DNA of 64,000 nucleotides from Carettochelys insculpta (Eukaryota; Chordata; Testudines; Carettochelyidae), in the NCBI RefSeq assembly GCF_033958435.1, contig NC_134138.1:271847798-271911797 (forward strand), in the 5' to 3' direction. Below the pieces are notes generated by a model that was not told where the DNA came from, ran no database searches, and was given only the letters and a program-made list of their open reading frames with translations. Of the stretch, positions 1 to 9,834 are shown in pieces. Each line of letters starts with the position of its first letter. Position 1 is the stretch's first letter. A program made the translations under genes and the position numbers.

Positions 1-1189
1 GAAAAATAAAGGAGCACATGCAAGCTAAGCTTAATGCACCAAATAGTTACATGCAGAGTCTGACCCTCTAAATTGTTCTTATAAACTTCTTTCACAGACT
101 GGAAAGCCTTCCTGCCTTGGCCTAGTCCTTCTCTCAGTTCACTCTAAGGTGTTTCCAGCAGTTATCTTGGGTGACTGCCCAGGGGAGAAATGACAACCTA
201 AATTACATCACTCTCCACTTTTAAATCGGTTTTGCAAAAGGCAGAAATGTTTAGGTTCTATGTAAACATCCCCTCTGCTCATGCAGAAAAACACACCATT
301 CAAGATGGTTCTCAGCCCTGAACAACATGGCCACATGTCTTCAAGCCACCATAGCCCTTCCTGTCAGACATACAGGCAAACCAATTTGATTCATGGATCA
401 TTATCCTGAGTACTGGGTCATTAAGTTCCTTGATTATTACTAATGGCCCTCTCTTAGCATGATTACATTAGTAACTGGACTGTACTTCATATGTCTAAAT
501 GATACATGCATTCCAATGAGATAATCATATTCAGTAGATTACAAACTTTCCAATGATATCTCACATGAAGTATCTTGAATAAAGCATAGTCCAGTTATGC
601 CATACTCATAAGCATAAGCCCATAAAAAATAAGGAATGCCCCATCACAGAAAGCCATTACAAAGATGCAGAATATCAGTAGTAAGGGAAGGCTAATTAGC
701 TCAAAAGCGTGCTTAGTAACTCTTGGCAAACCATTCTGTAGCTCTCTAGCCATACAACTTATCTCACCTGTTTATATTAATAGGCTGTTGGGTGGGAAAG
801 AAAAGGTCTGGTTGCTCCAGACAACCAACAGGTTTCAGGGGCCAGTGAAGACAGAAATAGAGACCTCAGAGTTAGCACCTTGCTGAGATGCACCCAGGCA
901 ACTCACACTTCCTTTAGGGAAAGCCTGTGCCTCCTTCCACAGGGTCCCTCTTTCTTATGGGATCACTGTTGGTCTGCTGCACAGGCACTGAGATAGGCTG
1001 TGTGGCAATTGTGAGTGTGTAGTAAGGATTAAGGCTGTGGTCGGCTTATCTGTTGCTTCATGGGCCTACCAACCATTCAACTATCTGCGTACATATTTAT
1101 ATGGTCAAGGTCACCCCAGTATCTAAGGCCCACTTCCTTGAAGGTATTTAGGAGCCGAAGAACCTTGAACCTTTAATTTATTTTTCAAT
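1..1189. other. No recognisable feature
   Basis: AT-moderate non-coding DNA. The reading frames are short and show no domain or family motif. I see no terminal inverted repeat, SINE promoter box or CR1 tail in this stretch. Confidence 0.5.
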
Positions 1190-1328
1190 AATGTGCGGAA
1201 GTAACTATCCCCATTTTACAGATATGACACCTGAGACACAGAATTAAAGAGACTTTGTTGAAAGGGCCAGGAACTAAACTCACAGCTCCTGAGTCCAGTT
1301 TCTTTGCCCTAAGCCTCCTGTCATCATT
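1190..1328 (+). mobile_element. MIR/CORE-SINE-like degenerate fragment
   Basis: The segment CCCCATTTTACAGAT, followed by CTGAGACACAGA and a weakly similar tail, resembles the conserved 3' core of amniote MIR elements (bases near 1209-1240). It is highly diverged and was recognised by eye only. A second such core is seen near 9297-9340. It could also be a chance match in an ancient L2/MIR remnant. Confidence 0.4.
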
Positions 1329-1651
1329 TCTGCCCTTGTAGGCAGGAAGGCTACTCCCTTTGTAAACTATCTTTGTGACCAAGTACAAGCATAAGCTTAG
1401 CCCACACTATGAAAATTACGCTCTTGCTGGAGGCAGCTATTAAGCACAGATTCCAAAGTTACACTGAACCTGGTCTGTCATTGTTTACGCCCAAAGGAGA
1501 GCTAAGTTAAACATTACCTCAGCTGCTCCTATGGTGAATGCGAATTGCCAATGTCATAATATGCATAAGGCTACCATCTAGAGGGAAGAATCCTTTCCAC
1601 TTGGCCTCAGAGAGAGATCACCAAAAGGGGAATTTGGTTGTTAGTCACTAG

Positions 1652-3503
1652 GGCTGCATCTAAACTACAAGCTAAAACTGACTTTATTAAAATCGATTTC
1701 TTAATGCTGGGTTTTGTCCATTCGATTTTGAGCATCCTCACCTTCCCACATGCCCCACAAAACCAATTTATTGCTGCCACAGACAAGTAGCTTAAATTGA
1801 GTGCTGCACCAACATACTGTGGGAACTTATCCCACAGTTTCCTGAACCCTGTAGCATTCTGGGTATTTTCACTGGTGCAGCATGGGGAAAAAAATGCCCC
1901 ACAAGTAGACATGGTTATCTGATGACATCTTTTCACATTTCATTTCCCCCCTTTCCCCTGCTGAATGAAACAAATGTCCCTTTTTCCAGACGGGGTTCTG
2001 GCTTGCCTTTATAAGGGATGTGCTTTTTATAATTGAGGGGAGGGGAAGGGAGGGGTAGCAAACACATCCCACCCGACAGGCTTTTGAAAACGGGATGCAA
2101 AAGCACTGGATTTTTGCAGGCTTGGATCTGGATTTAGACCTCCTGGCAAAGAAGACCCTTAAAAGAAGAATATGGTTAAGTAGACATGGGTGCTACACTG
2201 AAACTCCAATGAAATCATGAAACAGCTGCATCTCGGGGTGTCTAAAAGACGGCAAACTATAGCCACTCCTGAAAATCGTGACCACCCAGGAGACCCACCA
2301 CCAGCCCCTGTTAACAGCGTGCCTAGGCTTTGATTATGTTTGGACCTAAATCTGGATTTAGGTTTCCTGGAAAAGGAGATCCTAAGTAGACACAGGTGCT
2401 ACACTGAAACTCAAATGAGTCATTGAAACAGTAACAGCTTGGGGCATCTAAAAGACCCCAGGATATAGCCAGTCCTGAAAATCATGACGACCGAGGGAGA
2501 CATCCACCAGATGGCTAGAAGATCCCAGACTACAGCCAGGTTTGGACCTGCCAAAAAAGACCCTCAGAAAAAGGATATTCCTCACTGCAAGCCTCACTTC
2601 GAGAACTGTGATAATTGAATAGCTACTACATTGCCTTCATTGAAACATGCACAGCTCCAGGTGGCTAAAAGACCCCAGACTACTGCCAACACCTGAAAAT
2701 GGCGACCACCAAGGGAGACTTTCCCCAGGTGGCTAAGAGACCCCAGACTGCAGCCAGCCCTGAAAATCAAGACCCTCACGGCATGCAAGCTGCCTGACAC
2801 CTTGCTGAGCATGTCCTTTTATTAGTTTGAGATCAAGCCACTTGATGCATCTGGGTGCAGGAAAGTCACAGAATGTGTGGTGTTTCTGCAGGGAAGGAAG
2901 GGAGGGGATGTGGGACATCACGTAAACAGCTGAAAAGAAGTTTCTTGTCCTACCAGCCAAACATGACCCCCACCCACAGCCTCACTGGCACATGGTACTG
3001 AGAGACAGTGGCTGGAACCAGGCAGCGCAGAAAAAAAAGGCAGCTGGCAGGGGTAGACACAGAACACAGACCCCACCGCTGTGCTACTAGCAAACAAAAG
3101 GGGAGATTTTTCAGCCTTTCATGACCCTATAGCCACGGGCTTCCAGGTTGAACAGTCTTGGAACAGTCTTCCTGTTACCTAATTCCCTCACACCTGAGAG
3201 CATTGGAGATGGAAGAGGCCAGAGCAGAGAACTATGGGGCATTGTGGGGCACATACGGGACAAGTCTGGAGGCAAATGAATTTGATTTAAGGACATGGCA
3301 CTTCCTCACTACCCTTCATTCAGAATTTTAAATTCTAACTGAATGCTACACTTGTCAGGTTACTATGATAGTATGATATCAATATTATGTTGATCTTAGT
3401 GCTCCATAAATCAAGCTAATGGAATTTACAGAGAGGATGGGCACTTGGAAAAACAGGGCTAATTGACTTTAAATCGATATTATCTCATAGTGTAGACATA
3501 GCC
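1652..3503. mobile_element. Non-autonomous DNA transposon with internal repeats (Harbinger-type ends)
   Basis: The ends are inverted: GGCTGCATCTAAACTAC on the left, and the right end read backwards is GGCTATGTCTACACTATG. Flanking TAG triplets at 1649-1651 and 3504-3506 form a 3-bp target-site duplication, as expected for PIF/Harbinger elements. The interior (about 2121-2780) holds three diverged direct repeats of 200-240 bp. No transposase frame is visible, so it would depend on an enzyme supplied elsewhere. The 1,852-bp length is large for a MITE. TIR and TSD are read directly; the superfamily call is inference from them. Confidence 0.7.
2121..2780. repeat. Three diverged tandem repeats inside the 1.85-kb element
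   Basis: Units begin at about 2121, 2339 and 2541. Each opens with a TTGGA(T/C)CTG-like segment and an (A)AGA(C/T)CCT stretch, then runs through GCTACACTGAAACTC-like, GTCTAAAAGAC and CCTGAAAATC blocks. Unit three keeps only parts of this and repeats the 'GTGGCTAA(A/G)AGACCCCAGACT' type block twice. The units have drifted and carry indels, so the amplification is old. Confidence 0.65.
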
Positions 3504-3836
3504 TAGGTTGAAAAGCAGCAGGAGCTTCTTGCCATTTGTTCCTTTATAAATGTCTCCTTAAGGGCCCACTGACATCCACAGGCATCTTTCAGTTGGTTGC
3601 AGTAGGTGATGAATCAACCCTAAGACCTGGATTCAGACTTTTAGCAGTTTACATCTCTATTAGGTTCAAAAAGAGAGCATGGCACAGTGGGCTCACACAG
3701 AGAAGATTCATGCAAACCAGAGGGATAGAAATACATTTTTAAGTAGTAACAGAGGTTTAGACTGCAGAAGCCAAGTTATGCTCCACTAACTAGAGAAAGC
3801 TTCCTACTCACCAGTGGCAAGTGGATTTTCCAGTCT
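3504..3836. other. No recognisable feature
   Basis: Spacer between the 1.85-kb element and the Harbinger transposon; no repeat end, promoter box or coding signal recognised. Confidence 0.5.
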
Positions 3837-4944
3837 CTAGCCGTGTCTACACGTGCACGTTACTTAGAAGTAGCAGCACTAACTTCGAAATAGCGCCCGT
3901 CATGGCTACACGTGTAGGGTGCTATTTCGATGTTAACATCGACGTTAGGCGGCAAGACGTCGAAGCCACTAACCCCATGAGGGGATAGGAATAGCGCCCT
4001 ACTTTGACGTTCAACGTTGAAGTAGGGACCGTGTAGTCGTTGCGCATCCTGCAACATCGAAATTGCAGGGTCCTCCATGGCGGCCATCAGCTGAGGGGTT
4101 GAGAGACGCTCTCTACAGCCCCTCAGCTCAATGGTGGCCGCGTGGAGCGGCCCCTTAAAGGTCCCCGCCCCCTCCCTTTCTGTTCAGGAAGCTGAGAGAG
4201 CATGCAGGCAGCAGCAATAACACACGGCCAGCCTGCACGCTCTTCAGCAGCCCCAAGAACACCCCAGCGCACTGATGGCCGCCCGGCAGCCCCCCCAGTG
4301 CCCCCAGGGGACCCCCCCCAAGGGGAGCCAGGGCAGCCAGGGCAGCCAGGCTGGCAGGCAGGCTGGCAAGAGGCAGCAGGGCCCCTCCTGGACGGAGGCC
4401 GAACTTCGGGACCTGCTGGGGCTCTGGAGCGAGGAGGAGGTGCTCCAGGTAATGGGGAGCAAGAGGCGGAATGCGGATGCATTCGCTTGGCTGGCCGAGG
4501 GCCTGGCTGCCCGGGGTCACCCTGCCCGCACTCCGGACCATGTCCAGAGTAAAGTCAAGGAGCTGCGGCAGGGTTACGCCCAGGCCCAGGATGCGGCCGG
4601 CCGATCTGGGGCTGCCCTCGTCACTTGCCCCTTTTACAGGGAGCTCAGGGACATCATGGGCCCCCGGCACACCTCCTCCCCTCCGGTCACTCTTGACACC
4701 TCGGCTGAGGAGCCCCAGCAGGCCCCAGAGCCGGAGTCTGCCCCGGAGGTAAGCCCCACACCCCGGGGGCCCCCCCTGGAGCCCACCGCCGGGCCATCGC
4801 AGCAGGAGGAGGAGGGAGACTCCTCCTCCGCTGAGACGGGGCTGCACATCCTCCTCCCATCCCGGAGCAGCAGCTGGGCATCCGCCCCCCCGGGTGTCCC
4901 TGGACCGTGGGAGTGGACCTACAGGTATGTACCCCCCCCTACAG

Positions 4945-5177
4945 GTATGTACCCTTGTGTACACCCCCGGGGTTGAGGGGCGGGGGTAATAGATATGTGG
5001 CCAGGGACCTCCACATGCCCAGATGGCCATGGCCCCAAGGACAGCAGTGCCATGTCCCTCACAGGAGTGCATCAGCCCCTGCCTCCCCCCGCCAGCACGA
5101 CAGTGCCATGCCCCATCCCCGGGGCAGGGGGGAGCGGAACCTCTAGGGTCCCCCGGGAGGAGGGGGTGGGACACCCT

Positions 5178-5209
<32 letters not shown>

Positions 5210-5785
5210 TGCAGCACCATGTGATGGAGTGGGGGAAGTGCAAATGCGAGACTCAGGCTAGATATGAGCAAGAAGCTGAATAGCTCCCAGGGGCAAAGGA
5301 TGATCCTGGGGCTACAACTGGCAGGTGACACCTCTGCCCTGAACAAAGAGGAGGGAGGAGCCGAGCTGGCTTGGAACTGGGGGGGGAGGGCGGGTGCCAC
5401 AGGTAGAGGCTAGGGGAAGGGAGAGCTGGAAGGCAGCCAGCCTGAGAAGGGGGAAAGCTACACCCCAGAGGGGCACCCCTTGGGGTCTTCTCCCCACGAC
5501 GGGTTGGAAGGACTGTCACTGACTGCTGTACTGTCACTCCTGGGAGAAACTGGGCATCTGTGGCCTAAGATACCTCTCCTGTCAGACCCTGCTGAGTGAA
5601 GTGAGAGTCACTCCCGCCAGGGGATGGGGTGCAGTGCAGGGGGACCCGTGAACCCCATCACAGCAGCATCTCCCGGGGACAGGGATGGGGAACCTGCAGC
5701 ACAGGGGTGGGGGGACAAGGGCCACGGCTGGGGCCCACACTAACGGCTGTCTCCACTCTTCTTACCCCCCTCCTGTGTTCCGCAG
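4945..5785 (+). other. Inferred intron of the Myb-like gene, with CAG repeat
   Basis: Begins GTATGTACCC and ends with a pyrimidine-rich tract and GCAG. It contains a (CAG)10 run and an alternative reading frame (about 5023-5283) in which CAG encodes Gln, followed by a short charged tail. That frame may be a former alternative exon. The main choice here is the one that keeps exon 1 and exon 2 in the same frame. Confidence 0.6.
5179..5208 (+). repeat. (CAG)10 trinucleotide repeat
   Basis: Ten uninterrupted CAG units inside the inferred intron of the Myb-like gene; the run is followed by TTGCAGCAC. It could encode polyglutamine in one + frame. Confidence 0.95.
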
Positions 5786-6533
5786 CTGCACCATCGGAAG
5801 GACCGGAGAGCGCCGGCGAGGCTTCAGTGGTCCCAGAAACCCCACCGGGGCCATCGCTCCAGGCAAGCCCCTCGGCGGAGGACCGACCGGCAAAAAGATG
5901 GCAGACCCAGTAACACCACACGCCGGCGACGGACCCCCAGCTGCTGGCCATCCATCGTTTGCAGCTGGAGGTCATGGAGCAGTGTCTGTGGGTGGAGCAA
6001 TGCCGGCTCCACCTCCAGGAGCGGGCGCTGGCCTGGAGCCAAGAGGCATGGGGGGCCTACATGGATACATTCAACCGCCTCGTGGACTACCTGGCCCCCC
6101 ATGCTGCACCGCCACCCGCTGCTCCGCTCGTCGCCGCGCCGTCCGCTGTCGCCCCGCCAGCCGCCACCGAGGGCCGGACCGCCAAGGGACACCTGGGGCC
6201 AGCTGAGACTCGCCGGACGTATCTTCCGGTCCGCCCGGCCCCCAGCCAGCCCCGGACAGGGCTGAGACCGAGGCGGAGCTCCCGGCCGCCCACCCCCAAT
6301 GCCGGACTATAGGGGCGTGGGGCCCAGGACGTGCCCCCCCCCTTGTATATAGTTTTGGGACTTATTTATTTGTGCCCCCCATTTGCCCCGCCCCCCTATG
6401 TAAATAGTTCTCCCCTTCCTTGTAATCCCTGCTTTTCTGTTTTTTGTACATATAATATATGCAAACTTCTTTATTATTCACTTATATAATAGTTTAGTTA
6501 GAAGGTCTTGTATGTAGTTTGTTGTTATTAGTT

Positions 6534-6539
6534 AATAAA
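6534..6539 (+). promoter_or_regulatory. Polyadenylation signal of the Myb-like gene
   Basis: AATAAA about 220 bp after the stop codon of exon 2, in an AT-rich 3' untranslated stretch. It lies just before the oppositely oriented signal of the transposase gene, so the two transcripts would converge with little or no overlap. Confidence 0.7.
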
Positions 6540-6584
6540 ACAGTTTAAAGAAAACCAGTTTCATTTTACCAACAAGTGAGTGCT

Positions 6585-6590
6585 TTTATT
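6585..6590 (-). promoter_or_regulatory. Polyadenylation signal of the transposase gene
   Basis: TTTATT on +, i.e. AATAAA on -, about 105 bp past the transposase stop codon at 6696-6698. Confidence 0.7.
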
Positions 6591-7452
6591 TGTCCAGGAA
6601 AAGTGGCGGGGGTTGCTGTTGGGTGCTCCGTGGTGTGGGAGTAGGGGCAGGGAGAGTTGTGGAGGAAGGGGGGGCAGTGGGGGGCCTGGCAGAGTTCACC
6701 CTGCGGCCTCATCGAAGTGGGCCCGCAGGGCCTCCTGGACCCGGGTCCCTTCAGGGTCCACCTGGCGACTGGGGGCAGCGGGTGGCTGCACGTCGGCCCT
6801 GCCGGCCTCCACAGCCCAGCCCTGAAAAAAGGCCTCCCCCTTGCTCTCCACCAGGTTGTGTAGGGCGCAGCAGGCACCCACAATCTGAGGGATGTTGTTG
6901 GGGCCTGCATCCAAGCGGGTCAGGAGACATCTCCAGCGCCCTTTGAGGCGGCCAAATGAGCGCTCCACCACCTGGCGAGTGTGGTTCAGGCGCTGGTTGA
7001 AGCACTCCTGGCTGGCAGAGAGATGGCCTGTGTATGGGTGCATGAGCCAGGGCCGGAGGGGGTATGCCGCATCTGCAATGACGCAGAGGGGCATGGTGGA
7101 GTCCCCCCACAGGGATCTCCCACTGGGGGATGTAGGTCCCCGCCTCCAGCCGGCGGCACAGGCCCGAGTTCTGGAAAACCCGGGCGTCGTGGGTACTGCC
7201 AGGCCAGCCCACATAAACGTCCTGGAAACGGCCCCGGCTGTCCACCAAGGCCTGGAGGACCACTGAGTGGTACCCCTTGTGATTTATGTAGCGTCTTCCA
7301 TTGTGTTGTGGGGCAAGGATGGGGATGTGAGTCCCATCCAGAGCCCCGAAGCAATTGGGGAAGCCCAGCGTGGCAAAGCCCGTGATGGTGGCATCTGGGT
7401 CCCCCAGCCTCATGAGCCTGTGGAGGAGCATGGCGTTGATGGCATGCACGAC

Positions 7453-7607
7453 CTGCAGGGGAAGCACATGGGAGAGCACCAATGAGGGGTGAGCACGGTG
7501 TGCATGGCCCTGCCCTGCCCGGGCCCCCCTGCCCTCCCCTCCCCTGCCCTCCCCTGCCCTGCCCTGCCAGGGACCCCCTGTCCTCCCCCCCCCATGGGTC
7601 CTCTTAC
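7453..7607 (-). other. Short intron of the transposase gene
   Basis: Read on -, it begins GTAAGAGG after ATG GAG and ends TTCCCCTGCAG before GTC GTG CAT. It joins exons in phase 0 and links the HTH-like segment to the VVHAINAMLLHR segment that continues to the catalytic core. Its middle is a low-complexity CCCTG/GGGCA stretch with no coding logic. Confidence 0.75.
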
Positions 7608-8066
7608 CTCCATGAGGACAGCCCCGACGGTGGCCTTGCCGACACCAAACTGCTGTCCCACGGATCGGTAGCTGTCGGGGGTGGCCAGCTTCTAGACAGC
7701 TATGCCGACCCGTTTCTCCACTGGGAGGGCATGCCGCATGGCAGTGTCCTGGTGCCTGAGTGCGGGGGTGAGCCACTGGCGTAGCTCCATAAATGTCTGC
7801 CGGCTCATCCTAAAGTTCCTGAGCCAGCGGTCATCGTCCCACTCCTCAAGCACCAGCCGCTCCCACCAGTCGGTGCTGGTGGGGTAGCTCCACAGGCGGC
7901 GGCGTGTGAGGCCGGGGCGGGGGGGGGTGCTGCACGGTTGGGGGTTGAGTCCAGCTCCCCTGCAGGCCGCTCCTCCTCTGGTGTGGCAAGGAGGTGCTCA
8001 GCTGTCTCCCACATGGCATGGATCAGGGCGAGCCCTGCTCCTGCCGGGAGGGCTGGGTGGACCTCT

Positions 8067-8068
<2 letters not shown>

Positions 8069-8110
<42 letters not shown>
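8069..8110. repeat. (CTG)14 repeat encoding polyGln in the transposase
   Basis: Fourteen pure CTG units on +, read as CAG on -, encode Gln 4-17 directly after Met-Asp-Pro of the transposase. Uninterrupted triplet runs of this length are usually length-variable. Confidence 0.95.
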
Positions 8111-8111
<1 letters not shown>

Positions 8112-8481
8112 GGGTCCATGACTGTGTCGCCCGAGGTCTGTGTGCCTATGGCTCTTCAGACCGCGTGCTGTGCAGGCTGAGTGTGTCTGGGAGGGGCCCT
8201 TTAAGGGAGCAGCTAGCTGTTGCCCCGGAAGCGCTAGTCCGCCCTGTGACCCTGTCTGCAGCTGTGCCTGGCATCCCTATTTCGATGTGTGCTACTTTGG
8301 CGTGTAGACATTCCCTCGCAGCGCCTATTTCGATGTGGTGCTGCGCAACGTCGATGTTGAACATCGACGTTGCCAGCCGTGGAGGACGTGTAGACGTTAT
8401 TCATCGAAATAGCCTATTTTGATGTCACTACATCGAAATAGGCTACTTCGAAGTAAGCTTCACGTGTAGACGTAGCTTCTA

Positions 8482-8919
8482 AGAGTTAACAGCCCAAATG
8501 CCATGGTGATGAATACAGCATATAAAGACATCTCTGCTGGGCTCTGGAACATACATGCACGGAAGGCAATAAATAGAATAAAAATGGTGCAAGTTGATCA
8601 TTTCACTTCAGCTTCTTGGTTTCCTTTCAGGCCCACTGGAGAATACAAAACTCTTTTCTTTTATTCTGCTCTCTCAGGCGCTTCATGAATTATTTAGGTT
8701 AATATGTTAATTCATTCCAAATTAATATTTTCCTCAGTCTTAAGTCATTCTCTGAGTGCTCCACTCATACTAGCCAGATAATAAATGGATCTGTAGGATG
8801 GTGACAGAAGCCCTAGTTATTAAAGAACAATTACTGAAATGTGCAATATGAACCTTATCCAAAGTACATTGAAATTTTTCTGCTGACTTCAAAGGGCTTT
8901 GGATCATGCCTTACAATAA
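8482..8919. other. No recognisable feature
   Basis: AT-rich spacer; no element ends or coding signal recognised. Confidence 0.5.
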
Positions 8920-8921
8920 TA

Positions 8922-9237
8922 CAGGCTGAAGCTCTGTAGTCTGGCACTCTCACGACCTGACCAGTGCCAAGCAAAGACCATGGGAGGTCAATGTTATCTA
9001 GAAACATTACCAAGACTTCCACTGTTTATTGGGCTCTTACAAGACACTTAGGGGTAAATTAGAGCTAAATTACAGCACAGTACACTGACAGCTAGCTCTG
9101 GTGGCCATGAACAAATGTTATGAGACCATGGAAAACTTGGCCACATCTATGATAAGTGGATATTTGGGTAACTAAAATCATGCCTGGCCACACATGTTGC
9201 TGGACCACAAAGTGCTGGACTAGAGAGTTTCAAATTG
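8922..9237. mobile_element. Tigger/pogo-like MITE, copy 1
   Basis: 316 bp, flanked by TA at 8920-8921 and 9238-9239. The left end CAGGCTGAAGCTCTGTAGTC and the reversed right end CAATTTGAAACTCTCTAGTC form inverted repeats that then run into (T/C)GGCAC. TA duplications and CAGGTTGA-like ends fit Tc1/mariner elements of the Tigger group. Three more copies lie at 30306, 39548 and 46036. No coding capacity. Confidence 0.75.
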
Positions 9238-9282
9238 TACCTAGCGTTTCCATAAGTAGATCTGAAAATGCTTGCAAAGAAG

Positions 9283-9352
9283 GGCAATATAATTATCCCC
9301 ATTTTATAGATGGGGAAACTAAGTCACGGAGTGCTGAATGTCATGGGCAGAA
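9283..9352 (+). mobile_element. MIR-like core fragment
   Basis: CCCCATTTTATAGATGGGGA, followed by AACTAAGTCACGGAG, closely resembles the conserved MIR 3' core. Very short and isolated. Confidence 0.45.
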
Positions 9353-9453
9353 CCAAAAATAAAATATAGCTTTGCAGAGCACCAGTGCACAATACATGGA
9401 TGCACCATGTGTTCCATGATTTACACAAGTGTGTGACACTTGCAGAACAGTTA

Positions 9454-9834
9454 GGCAGTGTCTGCACGAGCACATTCTTTGGAAAGATTTTTCAAAATAA
9501 GGGTGCTCTTTTGAAAGATCCCGCACAAAAAGCGTTCTCTCAAAAGCAGATTGAAAGAATGCAGCTTGCCTTTTGAAAAGGCTCTTCCTTTCTCGTTTTA
9601 GCAAGAGCATCCCCTTTTGAAAACTTCCTTCTAAAGAAAATGTGTTTAGATGCTCTGCAGGCCCTTTTTCTTTTCTCAAAAGAGCAGTCCTCATGGGGCC
9701 TGAGTTTTCAATGCCTGGCCTGCTCTTTCGGAAGAGCAGGGGCTGTGAGGACACTCTCTTTTGAAAGAAGTTCTTTTGGAAGAGATCTTCCGGAGGGGTT
9801 TCTTTTGAATGATCTCTGTAGTGTAGACATAGCC
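9454..9834. mobile_element. MITE with TTTCGAAAG/TTTTGAAAG-type interior
   Basis: Left end GGCAGTGTCTGCAC; the reversed right end is GGCTATGTCTACACTACAG. Flanks TTA and TTG differ by one base from a 3-bp duplication. The 381-bp interior repeats TTTTGAAA and TTTCGGAAGAG blocks in both orientations and folds back on itself. Same family as 12976-13318. Confidence 0.7.

Larger units (their letters stand above)
4275..6312 (+). pseudogene. Harbinger Myb/SANT-like DNA-binding protein gene (two exons, one in-frame stop)
   Basis: The accessory DNA-binding protein of the transposon, expected to bind transposon DNA and assist the transposase in the nucleus. Exon 1 is 4275-4944, starting at ATG 4275. Residues about 37-115 form a trihelix/Myb-like domain: WTEAELRDLLGLW, then RRNADAFAWLAEGLAARGH, VQSKVKELRQGYAQAQDAAGR and CPFYRELRDIMG. 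A Pro/Glu/Ser-rich linker follows. I place the intron at 4945-5785: donor G|GTATGT and acceptor TTCCGCAG, which join in phase 1. An almost identical GTATGT donor 20 bp upstream (4925) is out of phase. Exon 2 (5786-6312) encodes an acidic/Pro segment and then a helical part, LQLEVMEQCLWVEQ, typical of these C-termini. A TAA at 5911-5913 interrupts exon 2 in frame. Otherwise the product would be about 398 residues. Splicing is inferred, not shown. Confidence 0.85.
6696..8119 (-). pseudogene. Harbinger DDE transposase gene (HARBI1-like), two exons, disrupted
   Basis: Encodes the nuclease/strand-transfer enzyme that cuts the element out and inserts it at 3-bp targets. Exon 1 runs from ATG 8119 to 7608: MDP plus a 14-Gln run, a Pro/Ala-rich linker, then DWWERLVLEEWDDDRWLRNF and a helix-turn-helix-like YRSVGQQFGVGKATVGAVLME. 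The intron is 7607-7453 (155 bp; GTAAGAG...CCCTGCAG, phase 0). Exon 2 holds the catalytic core. The first Asp is in GALDGTHIPI (codon 7336-7338), the second in IADAAYPL (7071-7073) and the Glu in VVERSFGRLK (6963-6965), giving a D-35-E spacing. The stop is at 6696-6698. Damage: a frame change at the 9-G run near 7919-7927, a TAG at 7692-7694 where a sense codon is expected, and a frame change at the C6 run 7103-7108 between the first and second Asp. All three catalytic residues survive. Known HARBI1 proteins are somewhat shorter (about 350 residues). Confidence 0.9.
3840..8478. mobile_element. Full-length PIF/Harbinger transposon, two convergent genes
   Basis: A 4,639-bp element flanked by CTA at 3837-3839 and 8479-8481, a 3-bp target duplication. 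Left end GCCGTGTCTACACGTG; the right end read backwards is AAGCTACGTCTACACGTG, and both then lead into ACTT(A/C)GAAGTAG. Inside are a Myb/SANT-like gene on + (4275-6312) and a DDE transposase gene on - (8119-6696), tail to tail, with polyadenylation signals only about 50 bp apart. The superfamily uses this two-protein design: the Myb-like protein helps the transposase reach DNA. The interior is far more GC- and CpG-rich than the surroundings. Each gene is damaged but still easily read, which suggests a recent loss of function. The family also appears as 711-bp deletion derivatives at 21814 and 26090. Confidence 0.93.

Noticed and set aside
4155..5243. 362-codon open frame on - over the Myb-like exon
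   Set aside because: It lies opposite the Myb-like exon in GC-rich DNA, shows poly-Cys and Gly/Leu runs and no domain; a shadow of the real gene.
6590..7385. Long + frames over the transposase exon 2
   Set aside because: They are the antisense of the DDE core and show no family motif.
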